Source of the DNA: Ignelater luminosus
Lineage: Eukaryota; Arthropoda; Insecta; Coleoptera; Elateridae
Assembly (NCBI GenBank): GCA_011009095.1
Contig: VTPC01091225.1
Span: forward strand, 120,932 to 184,931
Length of the DNA stretch: 64,000 nt
Reading direction: 5' to 3'
Shown here: one piece after another, positions 23,851-35,758 of the stretch
How positions within the stretch are numbered: position 1 is the stretch's first letter
Layout: every line of letters begins with the position of its first letter
Made by a program: the position numbers and the translations under genes
The notes under the pieces: model-generated
Told to the model about the DNA's origin: nothing
The model's input: only the letters and a program-made list of their open reading frames with translations
Database searches by the model: none

Positions 23851-24138
23851 AATTATAATATTGTACTGTACCTATGAATTATTAGTTAATATTCAAATAC
23901 TTTAATTATTTTTTTTGACTTACCTTTAATGTTATTCATAATTAGAATTGTCTATTTATGACATCCGTTAATGATAAGAAATGTATTAAATAGTGGAAAT
24001 ATCCAAGAATGAGTCAGTAGCTGTTTGGGTTGATAGTTGTCTTGTTATAATACATTTTGATTTTTATTCAAAATAAATAAGTCGTACTTTAAAAATTGAA
24101 TTTCATTTTTGTGTACCAAAAAGGCAAATAATATAATT
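23851..24138 (+). repeat. 5' LTR
   Basis: Starts AATTATAATATTG and ends AATATAATT, giving short inverted ends AATTATA/TATAATT, as in gypsy/errantivirus LTRs that lack TG...CA. Its first 61 bp are identical to 29319-29379. It is 288 bp long and ends directly at the primer-binding site. Confidence 0.85.
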
Positions 24139-24155
24139 GGCGACGAGGGTGGGAT
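24138..24155 (+). other. Primer-binding site
   Basis: TGGCGACGAGGGTGGGA follows the LTR immediately. TGG is the complement of the tRNA CCA end. The tRNA is not identified with certainty; a direct comparison with insect tRNA 3' ends would settle it. Confidence 0.7.
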
Positions 24156-24289
24156 ATTGCCACAAATTGCAATAAAAATTTGGTGAATTTTAATTCTTTA
24201 GGCAATAAACCTAAAATAAAAAAATTATTATTAAACCTTTTGGTAAAGTGTGAAACCTACACGGTCGGAGGACGAAGTAGAATAATCAC

Positions 24290-24640
24290 ATATTAAAAAT
24301 TGATACTGGAGCTTCTTGTTCGATTTTAAATCCAAAATTTATTAAAGAAAATGTTAATATTAACTGTTGTAAACTTATAAATCAAAATGCCATTTTAAAA
24401 ACAGCAAACGGTCAAAATACAGCACAACAAACTATACTTTTACCGATATTTCAAAATTATAATTTTTCTGAAAATTTACCTTTTAAAATCTTTCATTGTC
24501 ATAATTATTTCGATGGAATAATAGGAATGGACATTTTGACAAAATTAAAAGCATCTCTTGAATTATTAGATAGCGAATTAATTTTTCCTTTTTATACATT
24601 TAGAATTTTTTCAGATACTATGAGAACAATCTCATTGTAG
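24290..24640 (+). pseudogene. Retroviral-type aspartic protease (pol N-terminus)
   Basis: The protease releases the mature proteins from the Gag-Pol polyprotein. The active-site motif IDTGAS lies at about 24299-24316, and the second conserved motif IIGMD at about 24520-24535. The frame ends in a stop near 24640, while the RT frame (+1 relative) opens through the same region, so one frameshift separates the two. Confidence 0.85.
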
Positions 24641-27600
24641 AATTACCTGCTAATCCAACTTCTATAATAAAAGTCCCTTTTCTTCATAATGGATTAATTC
24701 AAATTCCGAAGGTAATAGATGACATAAATCATACAGAAGTCCAATCGGAAATAATAAATGAACAAAATAATAAAGGAAAAGTTACCACTACAAACAAAAG
24801 TGAAAATCCAGTACCCTTCCAAATTTTAGGAAATTTTCCAGGTAGACGTGTACGAACAAAAACTAAAAATAAGGTAAACGATGTGAAAAAATCATTAGAC
24901 TTAGATAAAGATTTTCGATCAGAACACTTAAACTCGGAGGAAAAAGAAGAACTATTCAAAATTTTAAAAGAATTTCAATCAATATTTCATAAAGGACAAC
25001 TCACTTTTACAAATTCTGTTAAACATGAAATCAAAACTAAAGATGAGGTTCCAATATTTACTAAATCTTATCGTTTCCCTGAAATCCATGAAGGAGAAGT
25101 AAAAGAACAAATTAATAACCTGCTGGACGAAGGAATAATAAGACCATCTGATTCACCTTATTCCAGTCCCATATGGATAGTACGGAAGAAAATGGACGCT
25201 AGCGTTAAGAAGAAATGGCGAATGGTGGTCGCCTATCGCAAACTGACTGAGCGTACCATTGATGATAAATACCCTCTACCTAATATCTAAGAGATATTAG
25301 ATAAACTAGGAAAATCAACTTTATTTACCACACTTGATCTTAGTTCGCGATTCCACCAAATCGAGGTCGAGGAGAAATCAATACCAAAAACTGCATTTAC
25401 AGTTGAAACGGGCATTATGAATATCTCCGAATGCCCTTTGGGTTAAAAAACACTGCTGCAACTTTCCAAAGAACAATGGATAATGTCCTACGAGAAATAA
25501 TAGGAAAATGTTGTTTAGTTTACATGGACGACATCAATGTTTATGGATCTGGTTTACAAGAACACTTGGAAAATTTACGTAAGGTATTTAGGAAATTAAA
25601 AACAACTAAACTTAAGTTACAATTAGACAAATCAGAGTTTTTGAAAAAGGAAACCAAATTTTTAGGGCACATAGTTTCAGCTGAGGGAATTAAACCTGAC
25701 CCTAGTAAAATTCATGTCATACAAAATTTCGACTAAACAGATAAAATCCTTTTTGGGCATAACAGGTTACTATAGAAAGTTTATCAGAAATTACGCATAA
25801 TTACCAAAACCTCTCACACAGTGTCTAAAAAAAGGAGCTAAAATAGAACATTCACCTAGCATTATACAAGCATTTGAAACATTAAAACAATGTATAATAA
25901 ACGACCCCATTCTTCAATATCCAAACTTTGCAAAAGAATTTAATGTTACCGTGGATGCTTCGAATTTCGCAGTAGGGGCAGTGTTGTCTCAGGGCAAAAT
26001 TGGTAGTGATAAACCAATTGCTTATGCAAGTAGAAGTTTAAATCCTGCCGAAACAAATTACTCGACGATTGAAAACGAGTGCTTAGCGGTTGTATGTGCG
26101 GTAAATCACTTTCGACTTTGTGTGTTTGGAAGAAAATTTAATATCATTACAGACCACAAACCTCTCGTTTGGCTATTTAATCTCAAAAGAACCAAATTCG
26201 CGCCTTGTAAGATGGAGATTAAAATTAGAAGACTACGACTATAAGATTATCTATAAAAAGGGTAAATCAAATAGTAATGCTGGTGGTCTTTCAAGAATTG
26301 AGGTTAAACAAGAAGAAAACATAAGTTCTAATCTACAAATATCGGAAGAACCCATAAACAAATTTACAAAACAGATTATGTTTATTCCTCAAAATTCAAC
26401 GAATATAAATTGTAAATATTAAAAAAAGAGATACCACATTGAAATATGATTAGAAAAATATTTGGTTTAAACGTAAATAATCTTCAACTAAGTTTGGTAG
26501 AATATTTTCAACAATTTAGTAAACCCAATGACACAATTCGAATATATTCCAAAATTAAGAATATATCAGAGTTGCTTTCATTAGTAGATCAAAATTTTAG
26601 AGACTTAAAGGTATATTTATATTCGCAACTGTTAGATGATATCTGTAAAGAAGAGGAACAATTTGAAATTATAAAGCAATATCACAGAGGTAAAACTAAT
26701 CATCGAGGTGTAGACGCCATGTTCAAATCCATTAGCCAAAGGTATTATTTCCCTAAAATGCTTGAAAAAATAAATCGTCTTGTAAATAATTGCAACATAT
26801 GTCAAAGTGCAAAATATGATCGTAACCCAATACAGCCAACCTTTGCCTTGACTGAAACTCCATCTAAACCTTTTGAGATCTTACATGTAGATATATTCTT
26901 TATAGAATCACAGAGTTACTTAACGATTATAGATAAGTTTTCTAAATTTTTGTCACTGTATCCTTTACTTAGCAATAAACAAAGTCATATAGTACATAAA
27001 CTAACAGAATTTTTAGCTCAATATACTTACTATTCCTCAAAAAGGTATTTGCGATAATCAATTTGATACAGTAATATTTAAAGGATTCTGTGACTTATAT
27101 AAGATAACTTACCATTTCGCTACAGTCAGATCATCAACCGGCAATTCTTTTATTGAAAGAGTTCATAGTACATTAATTGAACATTTTAGATTAATTAAAC
27201 AACGAAATTCAAACGTAAAATTTGCAAATTGTTACCCTTCCATCTTACTTGCTTATAATGATACTATACATTCATGTACAAATTTAAAACCTAGAGACTT
27301 ATTATTTGGATATTTTTCTACTGCAGAAATCTTTGCACGTAATCCTGAAACGGAACTGAAAAATAGTTATCTTCAAACTCACAAGGACGCTATGAAAATA
27401 TTATATGATGAAATACCATACAATTAAAACAAATAGAACAGAAACAGAAAATAATAGATAAACGTAACGAAACTCGAAATACAAACGAATTATCTCCTTG
27501 CAAAGGTTTCGAAAACCTTAAACCCAGGGTTAAATCGCAACAGAAGTTTAAAGATATCTGTATGGTTGCAGATAATAACCAGATTGTTGAAGACGAAAAA

Positions 27601-27660
27601 GGAAGGAAGATCCACAAGAAAAATTTAAAAGTGAGGAAATTGCAAGATGAAAATGCTTAA
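24620..27660 (+). pseudogene. Pol: reverse transcriptase, RNase H and integrase, multiply broken
   Basis: RT begins in 24883-25290 (LLDEGIIRPSDSPYSSPIW), hits a stop at 25288, shifts frame near 25420 and continues through MPFGLKN to the catalytic YMDD at about 25521. Another break lies near 25736. RNase H is seen at 25951-26244 with the VDASNFAVGAVLSQ block, the second acidic residue in IENECLAV and ITDHKPL. Integrase starts in 26446-27057: an HHCC zinc finger (CNICQ) and the first catalytic Asp in HVDIF. A frameshift at about 27057 precedes the second Asp (ICDNQ) and the glutamate block near 27130-27170. Pol ends at 27658-27660 and overlaps the env start by 14 nt in another frame. Confidence 0.9.
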
Positions 27661-29309
27661 AATTATCCTACTATTATTAAATATTTCTTATATAACCACT
27701 TATGATGACAACTTTAGAATTATAAACTTCGAAAAGAAATTTGGTATATTACCTTTTAGATTAGGACCAAGTAGAGTTAAAGATATTACTTATTCTTACA
27801 TTAATCAGGTTAACCTAACAACTTATTTAGACAACTATAACAAACTATTAAGTATTTATAATTGTTTGCCAAATAAAATAAAAGAATTTGGTATAAATCA
27901 TCATTATCAATAGAAAACTAAAGGATATCAGAGTAAAACTTTCTAATGTCATTCCCCAGTTTAGACACAAAAGAGGATTATTTGACGGAGTTGGAAGTGT
28001 AGTCGAATTTTTAACAGGTAATTTAGATAATAATGATGCTCAAAAATACGATCGGGCAATTCAAAAATTAAATGTAAATCAACAAAAATTAATTGAACAT
28101 AACAATCAAATTGTAGATAATCTTGAAATCTTAGATAATAGAACAAAAGAATTAGTTCGTCAGTTTAATATTTTTCAAAATTCTACTATCAAATGGCTAG
28201 AAAACTTCAATGAAAGAGCTTTACGAAGTGAACATTTATACGTATCTAAATTGATTTATGACGAAATCTTATATCAAGTAATAGAATTAGACTCAAATAT
28301 AAAATTATTAAATGATTTAGTTAGCTTGGCTCAACATGATATTATCGACATAAATTTAATAAGTATTGGTGATCTAATGGATTTATATTTAAAAATTTAT
28401 ATGTTCCCCGGCCGCTGTTTTACTTCCATAACTGATTTTGAGCTTCTGCAAATCATAAAATTAAAACTATATCAAAGAAACAATATATTAACTGTAATCT
28501 TAGAATTTCCATTGTTAAAAGAGTTAACTTATGATGTATACACCTTACTTCCTGGACCAAACAAATTCAATCAAGTTATAATACCAAAATACTCATATGT
28601 ATTGTGGAAAGATTCTTACAATTATATGTTTTCTCATACCATTGGCAAACTTATATCTTCAGTATATTATTTTGAACTCAACGAACATCTTTTGAATAAT
28701 TGTGTTGTGAAAGTGTTAAGTGCAAAAAACAATAGCGTTTGTAGCTATCATGTGATTCATCAAGGACGAAACTTTGTAGAACATATGATTAATGATTACC
28801 TTTTAGTTATGTTTAAAGATGAACAGTTAATAGATGTTTACTGTAGAACGCAACAATCTATTAGAATTTCAGGTAATAAAGTACTCTATTTTCCGAACTG
28901 CAAAATTGTAATAAATGGTATTCAGTATGTAACTTTAAAACATGACTTAGCTGTTACCTTATGGGACTTACCTGATGTAACTCATAATGTAATTCATACT
29001 CAAGTACACGAGGTAACGATTGATTTACATTCTAATGACTTAAGTATAAAGGAAATTACTAAATTAGATAAGATTATTCCAAAGGTTGTTAACTCTTCGA
29101 CTTCAAATTATTGGTTAATCTTTTTAACAATTGTAATAATCACTGTAATTCTTGTATTAGTTTTTAAGAATCAACTAAAATTGTGTAAAGAACAATTCAT
29201 TACAAATATTTCTAAATCGAAACTAAATAAAAATTTGGATCATAACGAACTTGCGGAAATTCATTCTCCTTCTAACTTTAATACGAATGCTCAGAATTTC
29301 CCATCTTAA
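27647..29309 (+). pseudogene. Env-like glycoprotein of errantivirus type, one frameshift
   Basis: The start at 27647, inside the end of pol, gives a short hydrophobic signal peptide. This first frame stops at 27911-27913; the rest continues in another frame, open to 29309, so one frameshift near 27900 breaks the gene. Just after the break, at about 27963-27974, lies a basic furin-type site (R-x-K-R), followed by a Gly/Phe-containing segment like the fusion peptide of baculovirus F-like Env proteins. A heptad-like Asn/Leu-rich region follows (about 28060-28200). One membrane span lies near 29105-29165 (WLIFLTIVIITVILVLVF), with a cytoplasmic tail of about 45 residues. Length of about 550 codons is normal for errantivirus Env, a class I-like membrane fusion protein. 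Confidence 0.85.
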
Positions 29310-29318
29310 GAAGGGAGG
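29307..29318 (+). other. Polypurine tract
   Basis: AAGAAGGGAGG overlaps the env stop and lies directly before the 3' LTR start, the expected site for plus-strand priming. Confidence 0.8.
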
Positions 29319-29379
29319 AATTATAATATTGTACTGTACCTATGAATTATTAGTTAATATTCAAATACTTTAATTATTT
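29319..29379 (+). repeat. 3' LTR, first 61 bp only
   Basis: Identical to 23851-23911, then abruptly unrelated. The remaining 227 bp expected from the 5' LTR are not found downstream, so this LTR is truncated or recombinant. Confidence 0.85.
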
Positions 29380-29499
29380 ATATCTTTGTTAATCTATTAG
29401 CATTGGTTACACTGTTCCTTCTAAAATAATATTTTGGACAAAGTGAAACGCCATCGATCTAAACTCTTAATAAAATTATCTTCATTTGTGGGATTATCT

Positions 29500-29739
29500 A
29501 ATTGAAGTGGTCATTGTTAAAAGGGGGTATGTGCAAAATTTCAAATTGCTGTAAAACATTTGTAAATTCTTTTCTGTTTTTAACAGAGAACGGTAAAATC
29601 AAATTGTAGAAAGGTCAGGAGAAAACTGTCATCACTAAAGTCAAAAAATTTCCCTTTCTTTTTTTTGGACACTTTTTTTAACTTTACCAACAATTTGATT
29701 TTTGTTACATATCCCCTTTTAACAATGACTGCTTTAATT
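29500..29739. repeat. Foldback (MITE-like) element
   Basis: An arm at 29500-29547 pairs with 29692-29739; both carry TCATTGTTAAAAGGGG-type sequence and end in AATT. The core of about 145 bp has no coding sequence. Size and structure fit a short non-autonomous DNA transposon. No clear target duplication was identified. Confidence 0.65.
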
Positions 29740-30066
29740 GTTGGATACTTCTTTAGATTCCCTTTAGACTAGCAGCAACAACGTTTGATGAAGAATAGTA
29801 CAAGTGTCCTAAGGCCAGCTCGGCAAGGATAGAAACATATCATCGTAAAGCAAAAGGGCTGGCTTCGGTCCGAAAACAGTTTCTTAGGACAGCATGTCTC
29901 ATATTGGACGGATTTTTCGCCAGTATGAGCGCGCATACGTTTTTGTCAATTGCTAACACTGCCCACACTTGCAAATTCATATGCGCGTACATAAAATTCG
30001 TATTCTTACAAATTTGTAAAGGAAATAGTAACGTAACCTTGCGTTACAAGATCTTAAATTTAAACT

Positions 30067-31210
30067 AAGACACTGTAACGGTCACTTTTTTCTACCGTTC
30101 CATGTGTTATATTTAATCTGTACTTTTTTGATACTTTTCTCTCATTGGAGTGATATTTTTTGATACTGAAGAATCCACACTGAGATATTGAGTAATTTTA
30201 TTGCAGTTTCTTTTACATGTTTGACTTCATTAGGGCTGACGAACTTTTCATTTATTTATATTTGAGCAAGCGGAACGCAGGGTATAATTACTTTCAACGT
30301 CGAGTTTATTTTTACTTTACAGGCCATAGAATTTGAACTGGTGCTTAGCGGGTAAATTCTTGTTGAATTGTGTTTAATCCTAGAATCCATTCCTGTGTGA
30401 AGTAAATCGAGGATCAGAGATTGAGTTTGATACTAATTTATCATCAATTGCCAATTTTTTCTACTGGTTTCTGAGATTGAATTCTAACAGAGATCTTTAT
30501 TAGGAAGCATTTTCAAATTTCTACGGCGAAGTTTAACGTTGAATGATCCTTTTGGTTGAGCGACTTGACGAATAGGTTGCGGGGGTTCTTCTTCCGACAC
30601 TGGGGAGTCCGTTTGCTCCCAGGAACCTGTCGGACCCAGTTCATTGTTGTAAGGGTGACGGTTTTCGTGTTTGGAAAGCCTTACATTTGGGCTTTTCGGA
30701 TCACGGGGTCAAAGGACTATTTCTGTAATTGCTGTAACAACACTTTGGTAAACTTATGGTGGAACGGTCTAGGAGGCAAAAATTCATTTCTATTTCGGCC
30801 TTCGGGATCACATAAAACGACAAATTTTGTTAATCTTTCCAATTCTTTCGCGGACTTGGATAACACCTGTTCAACTCCACATCCGGGTACAACGCCCTAT
30901 GGTGGGAAATTTTCTCCAATTTATTTAATTCAATCAAATATAAAATGTTATCAGTCGCACTCAAATAATTACAAATTTTGTATTGGTAAATTATTTGATT
31001 CATTCTTTTTACTGTTAACTTCATTTATTATTATTCCTTTGGCTTCCTTATTTCTTATAAATATCTTTTTACTAATTCTGCTTAGAACGCGAATTCAGAA
31101 GGTGTTTCCGTATTCATAGGCTTTTTAAGGTGAATCTACCTCTGCACACAGATCTGTATCTCAGCGAGGATTTCGGAGTAACCTTTTTATTACCTCTCAG
31201 TTCTTGATCC
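30067..31210 (+). repeat. TGTAACGG dispersed repeat, copy A
   Basis: Begins TGTAACGGTCACTTTTTTCT, with the same internal AACGGT...ACCGTT hairpin as copy B, and matches B in order to about 31210. It may extend to about 31651, where CTGGCGCC (TGGCGCC at 31652-31658) looks like an LTR-retrotransposon primer-binding site; this would make copy A a 1.58 kb LTR. The 187-codon frame at 30556-31119 is not conserved in copy B and has no known domain, so I do not call it a gene. Confidence 0.65.
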
Positions 31211-31799
31211 CGGATATTACTCAAAATTTGATTATGATCAAGAACATAGCTATAGCTTGATTTTTTTTATTAATAACTGATTGCATTTAACTTTTAAAAT
31301 TTTTCTTTTTTTTAAGATTGTAATTTTTGATTAGGGATTTTTGATATTTTGATATTTGATATTACTGCAAAATTTTATTTTGTATTGATATATTTTCAAG
31401 TTCATAGTTTTCGCCGAAGATTATGGGATTGTTGCGATTGATAAGACCTTAAACTTTTCTTTAAATATTTATTCAAGTTTGGTTCTCTTACAATGATAAA
31501 TTTAACATAGCAATATTATTTACTTATTTAATTCTTAAATTTTTGCTTTAGTTTCTAATTGATTTATTGGGTGGTTCAATTGGTATAGATTTATAACGTT
31601 GTACCTGTTTATGTAATTTTGAAATTTTTGTGTTATTTTGGGGGGGACTACTGGCGCCGTATTTTTTTTTATTGTATTTTTTAATATTTTTTAAATATAT
31701 GTATAAATTGTTTTTGGTGTTTTATTGTATGTATGATCTTTTTATCTACGTTCAAGCTTAATAAATAACAGTATATAAATTTTGTGGTAGCTTAAAATA

Positions 31800-33060
31800 A
31801 AAATATTTTATCTCAAATTCTAGAATAAAAATGCCATCCCTAAGAAAAGTTGAAAACTTATCACTCATAATCTCATACTATCGAAATAGTAAAAATTTAG
31901 AAAAACCACAATAAATCAATTTTTAATAATACAAAATATTTTTAATAATAAAACTTACCAAATAATCAAAATTACTGTACATAAATAAAATTTACAAGCA
32001 AGACAAATTTGACAAATATGAAAGAAAATTTAGTGAGCTACAAAAGTATAATAAAATAAGCTTTTTCAAATCTGGAAGAAAAATGTAGATAATAAAAAAA
32101 ATTACTGCACAAAACGTAAGAATCTTAGCTCAAGATGTTACAAAAACAGACTTATCGCGGATTCCTCCATGACAGTACAGGCCTGCGTCCCAGTGATGAA
32201 ATAAGTCTGTAACAAACTTTCACACGGACACAACCGCCCAATACGTTTTCCCAAGTTTTTAATCAAAAAAGAAATTATCAATTAAATAACGAATTAAATC
32301 ATTAAACAAATTTATGAGAACACGAATCAAATGTGATTCAAGATTGATGATATTCCAAGACTAATCATAACCAATTGTGTTTATTTTATAAAAGCAATTT
32401 ATATAACGCAATCAATTTTTAAGATTTTTCTTTTCCTGCCCGTCCTTTATATAGAATTAGGAAGTCGTTTAGAATTTGATAGGCACGATAAAATGACGAA
32501 AATGCAGAGTGGATGCTCGTGGTAAAATCTAAGTTGAGCTCGGTATGAGACGAGGGGTTGAACTCGATGTTGACTTAGAAGCTAAATGTAAATCTATCAC
32601 ATAAGACCAACTATAGATCGAGAAAGCCACTTACCCTTGCTAGACTGAGGCTTCTCAGAAAACTCAAAAAAAAATATATCATCTTATGGCGAAGAATCAT
32701 CTCCAAATTCTTTCCCTGGTGTTAAACACTTGACTGAATCCCTTCTCGAATTGAACTAAAATTCGATCGTTGGACGCGAGCCGCTAACCAATCACAAAAT
32801 TCTATATATCCCTTGGACATCACACTACATTGTCCCACTCAACAGTTTCAGAAAGATAATTTTGAAGTTCTTATTGAAGAAAAGAAAACAAGAACTCCTA
32901 TTAATTAATTAACTAAATCAGGCAAGCAATAAGAAATGGGCTTTAAGTTCCACACTTAAACGAAATGTGAGATATAAGTTACAATTCAATTAATAGAAAG
33001 AAACCGATAGGATTACAAATGAGCTAGTACAATAAAACTCTTAATCAATCCACCTTAGGC
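31800..33060 (-). repeat. TGTAACGG dispersed repeat, copy C, inner part (tentative)
   Basis: On the - strand, about 32110-32260 resembles copy B (for example GATTCTTACGTTTTGTGCAG beside GATTGGTTCTTATTGTGTGA, and an ACTGGGACGCAGGCCTG-like block). It would be the part of copy C cut off from its start by the RTE-like insertion. The limits are vague and similarity is modest. The rest of the interval shows nothing else. Confidence 0.35.
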
Positions 33061-33078
33061 TAAGTCAAAAAAATAAAG

Positions 33079-34140
33079 TTGATTTCTGCAGAAGATAACT
33101 TCATCTGGCTACCTAATCAAATTTCACGCATGGCGATGCAAAGATTATCGAAAAAGCTGCCCTTGCACCTGACTTTTGTCGAATACCAGAAAGCCTTTGG
33201 CTTCGTCGAAATGTGGGCAATTTTAAGAGAACTAGACAACGACAAGATATACACCAGATACTCGACTCTTATAAATATATGTATCTATGACAATGTATAT
33301 ATTCAGATACTAATAAATGAATGCATGCAGACCCAGAAAATTCCAATAAAAAAGGGAGTACGTCAAGGAGACACCATCTCACCAAAACTATTCACGCTGG
33401 CATTGGAGGATGGCAAAATAAGGGGATAAATTAACGACTACGTTAGAACAACTGCATCACTCACACTAATTGAACTGGAAATGAACCTGAAAAACGAAGA
33501 TAATTAGCCCAGAGCAAATAAATATTATTATCGATAATAACCTGCCATTAGACAACATATCCGAGTATATACGTATACCTTGGACACAAGATTCAACTGG
33601 GAAAAGAGAACCAAACAGTAGAAACTCCCCGAAGGGTAAGTCACAGTTGGGCAGCATTTGGTAAGCTTGCCTTTATCTTCAGATCACGAGATATCCCTAT
33701 AAATCTCAAACGAGAAGCGTATAAACCATGTGTAATGCCAGTTCTTACATACGACCTTGAAACGATGGCCGTAACATGTATGTCTATGAACAAATTTCAA
33801 GTCGCACAGCGAGCAATCGAGAGGGCTATACTTGGAATTATCTTAAGAGATAAAGTCCCAAATGAGGAGATCCGGCAAAGAACACGGCTAACTGATGTTC
33901 TGAAAATAGTGGCCCAACTGAAATGGCGATGGGCTAGTCACGTAGCCCAGACAGAACATCGACAGATGGGCGTACAAAATCTCAGTGTGGCGCCCAAGAG
34001 AGAATAAGAGGAGTATGGGAAGACCTCAAAGGAGGTGGAGGGACGACATCCAAAGAATCGGGGGAAAAATTGGAATAAAACTGCTATAGACAGAAACAGA
34101 TGGAAAGAATCCAATTGCTAACCGGATCTGCATTGAAAAT
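33079..34140 (+). pseudogene. RTE-like LINE reverse transcriptase relic
   Basis: The first part (33079-33429) has FVEYQKAFGFVEMWAIL, equivalent to RT motif A (usually FVDYEKAFDSVE); the catalytic Asp is replaced by Glu. KKGVRQGDTISPKLFTLALED follows. The YADD segment is missing. Decayed frames then read KTKIISPEQINIII near 33500-33540. The C-terminal part (33735-34007) has PVLTYDLETMAVT, QRAIERAILGI and LKWRWASHVAQTEHRQ, the hallmark of the endonuclease-reverse transcriptase C-terminus of RTE-clade LINEs. It is 5'-truncated and sits within copy C of the TGTAACGG repeat. Confidence 0.87.
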
Positions 34141-34144
34141 AAAT

Positions 34145-34402
34145 AATCTTAAATACCAGCTGTACAAGTTCGGTTTTCTACAATAAGAAAATAAAAATAA
34201 ATTTGAAAACAATTATACCCTGTGTCCCGCTTGCTATACGTAATGAATAATTTAAAGAGTTCGTCAACCCCTAATTGATCTCAAAAATAAAGAAACTAAT
34301 AAAAGATAACCAACTATACATGTGACTTCACCACAACTACAAAAAAATCCTCTTCAACACGAGAAGAGCTACCAAAAATACTAGATAGTGAACGTAAGAA
34401 TC
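34145..34402 (-). repeat. TGTAACGG dispersed repeat, copy C, outer part
   Basis: On the - strand this reads TTACGTTCACTATC near 34400 (a decayed version of the A/B start), then TCTTCTCGTGTTGAAGAGG, TTAGGGGTTGACGAAC and AGCGGGACACAGGGTATAATTG, in the same order as in copies A and B. The RTE-like LINE ends directly next to it. Confidence 0.65.
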
Positions 34403-35345
34403 TTATTGTTAACTATTTCGAATTCATTTTTCGGCTTCTCGTATGAAATCTTGCTTTATGTACAGTATGTTTGATAATTTTTCTTACCAGTTCGTTTTAG
34501 TTCTTTTGGACTGTGCAATCAACAATTATTATTTTCCGAGGACTGACGTTTGCTGTTTTATTTAACAATTATTGCGTTATCACCATCATCAGCCTTTAGG
34601 CGGTTAGGGAATAACTTGCCAAAGTATAGCTCATCATCATTCATTTCTTTTGGGTCCATCGTATGAAAACTATAAAGAAAATTGAAGAAGTAGAAGCGTT
34701 TTCGTCTTAGTTGGCTTTGGCGCATTAAGATTCTGGTGCATCATACGCGGTAGAAACTTCGTTTTCGATTTTACATATCTAGTCGTTGACCGTAGTGTCA
34801 TCCATTTTAATTTTCTTCGGTTCTCTGAAATCTCTAGGTTTTGCCAAAAATACTATTGTGTTATTAGTAACCCAGTGCTACATTTCTCAGTAATGTCGTT
34901 ATTGTTCTGTTTCCCAGTTTAAGCATATTAGATCTTTTGACACAGGTTGGTAGAGAATCACGGATATTTGGACTTCTCGATTTATCGATCCCATCTCATT
35001 AAATGGAATCGATAAGCTGACTTTATCGCGGTACAGAAAAAAATTGATTACGCAATACTTCGTAATATATTGTCTTGAAACTATTTAGCAATTACGTATT
35101 TACCAAAATCGATTATCTAGGGAATTAATATGAGACACCAAGGTGAACTATTGAGATAATCTCCACGATTCACAAAACATAAAGCGGGTTTCACTCTTTT
35201 TCTCGTCGGATGCGTCGTTTTTGGGTGATTTTGAATTTTTTATGTTTACTAAGTTCTTAAGTCGTTACTCAAAAAATTTCTTTAGGAAAACAGATTTTTT
35301 TGTAGGAATGCTCGTTGTTGGTCTGCCACTGTATGCATTTAGACC
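34403..35345. other. Non-coding stretch
   Basis: No gene or repeat is recognised between copy C and the long-TIR element. Confidence 0.5.
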
Positions 35346-35349
35346 AGTC

Positions 35350-35758
35350 ATTAGGTGCTCAAAATGGGCAAATAAAAGAAAGTTTTGGTGGAGCTTTGAT
35401 TTTTGGTACTATGTGGTAGTTTGAGTCGTTGAACACGAATCAGAGGTTTGCCAACAAGAATTTTCTCGGGAAATAGATTTTTTTTTCAAAAAACGTGTAA
35501 TCAAATGGACTTTTTTCTGTTTTTTCAAAATAACTCCGAAACAATGCATTTTACGTGGAAGTCGACCCCATCTGAAACTAAAGAGGATAAAATTTCCTAC
35601 ATTTTATGTATTTGAGGTTTTTTTCTTCGATTAATAGTTTGTCCTCGAGAGCCCCGCGAAAATGGGTGTCAAAAGACAAAACTCCCAATAACGGGAATTA
35701 CGGCACTGTACGTAGATTTAACACGAAAACTCTCTATTTTAAGCTAGTTTTGATCATG
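35350..35758 (+). repeat. Left long inverted repeat arm
   Basis: Matches the reverse complement of 37173-37560 over about 400 bp: GTTTTGGTGGAGCTTTGATT at the outer side, AACACGAATCAGAGGTTTG, TGAAACTAAAGAGGAT, then the most conserved block at 35665-35740. Both arms can be read as KWVSK-x-KTPNNGNYGTVRR, so the arms may include coding or promoter-proximal sequence. Confidence 0.85.

Larger units (their letters stand above)
23851..29379 (+). mobile_element. Gypsy/errantivirus-like endogenous retrovirus, gag deleted
   Basis: LTR retrotransposon of Metaviridae type with the order 5' LTR, primer-binding site, protease, RT, RNase H, integrase, env, polypurine tract, start of 3' LTR. Only about 150 bp separates the primer-binding site from protease, so gag is essentially absent. 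The pol frame is broken at several places and env once. The first 61 bp of the two LTRs are identical, but the 3' copy then departs from the 5' LTR. The copy cannot be autonomous. Env-bearing gypsy elements are typical of insects. Confidence 0.92.

Noticed and set aside
30556..31119. 187-codon open frame with a hydrophobic C-terminal segment
   Set aside because: It lies inside copy A of a dispersed repeat and is not preserved in copy B; it has no known domain and its composition explains the hydrophobic part.
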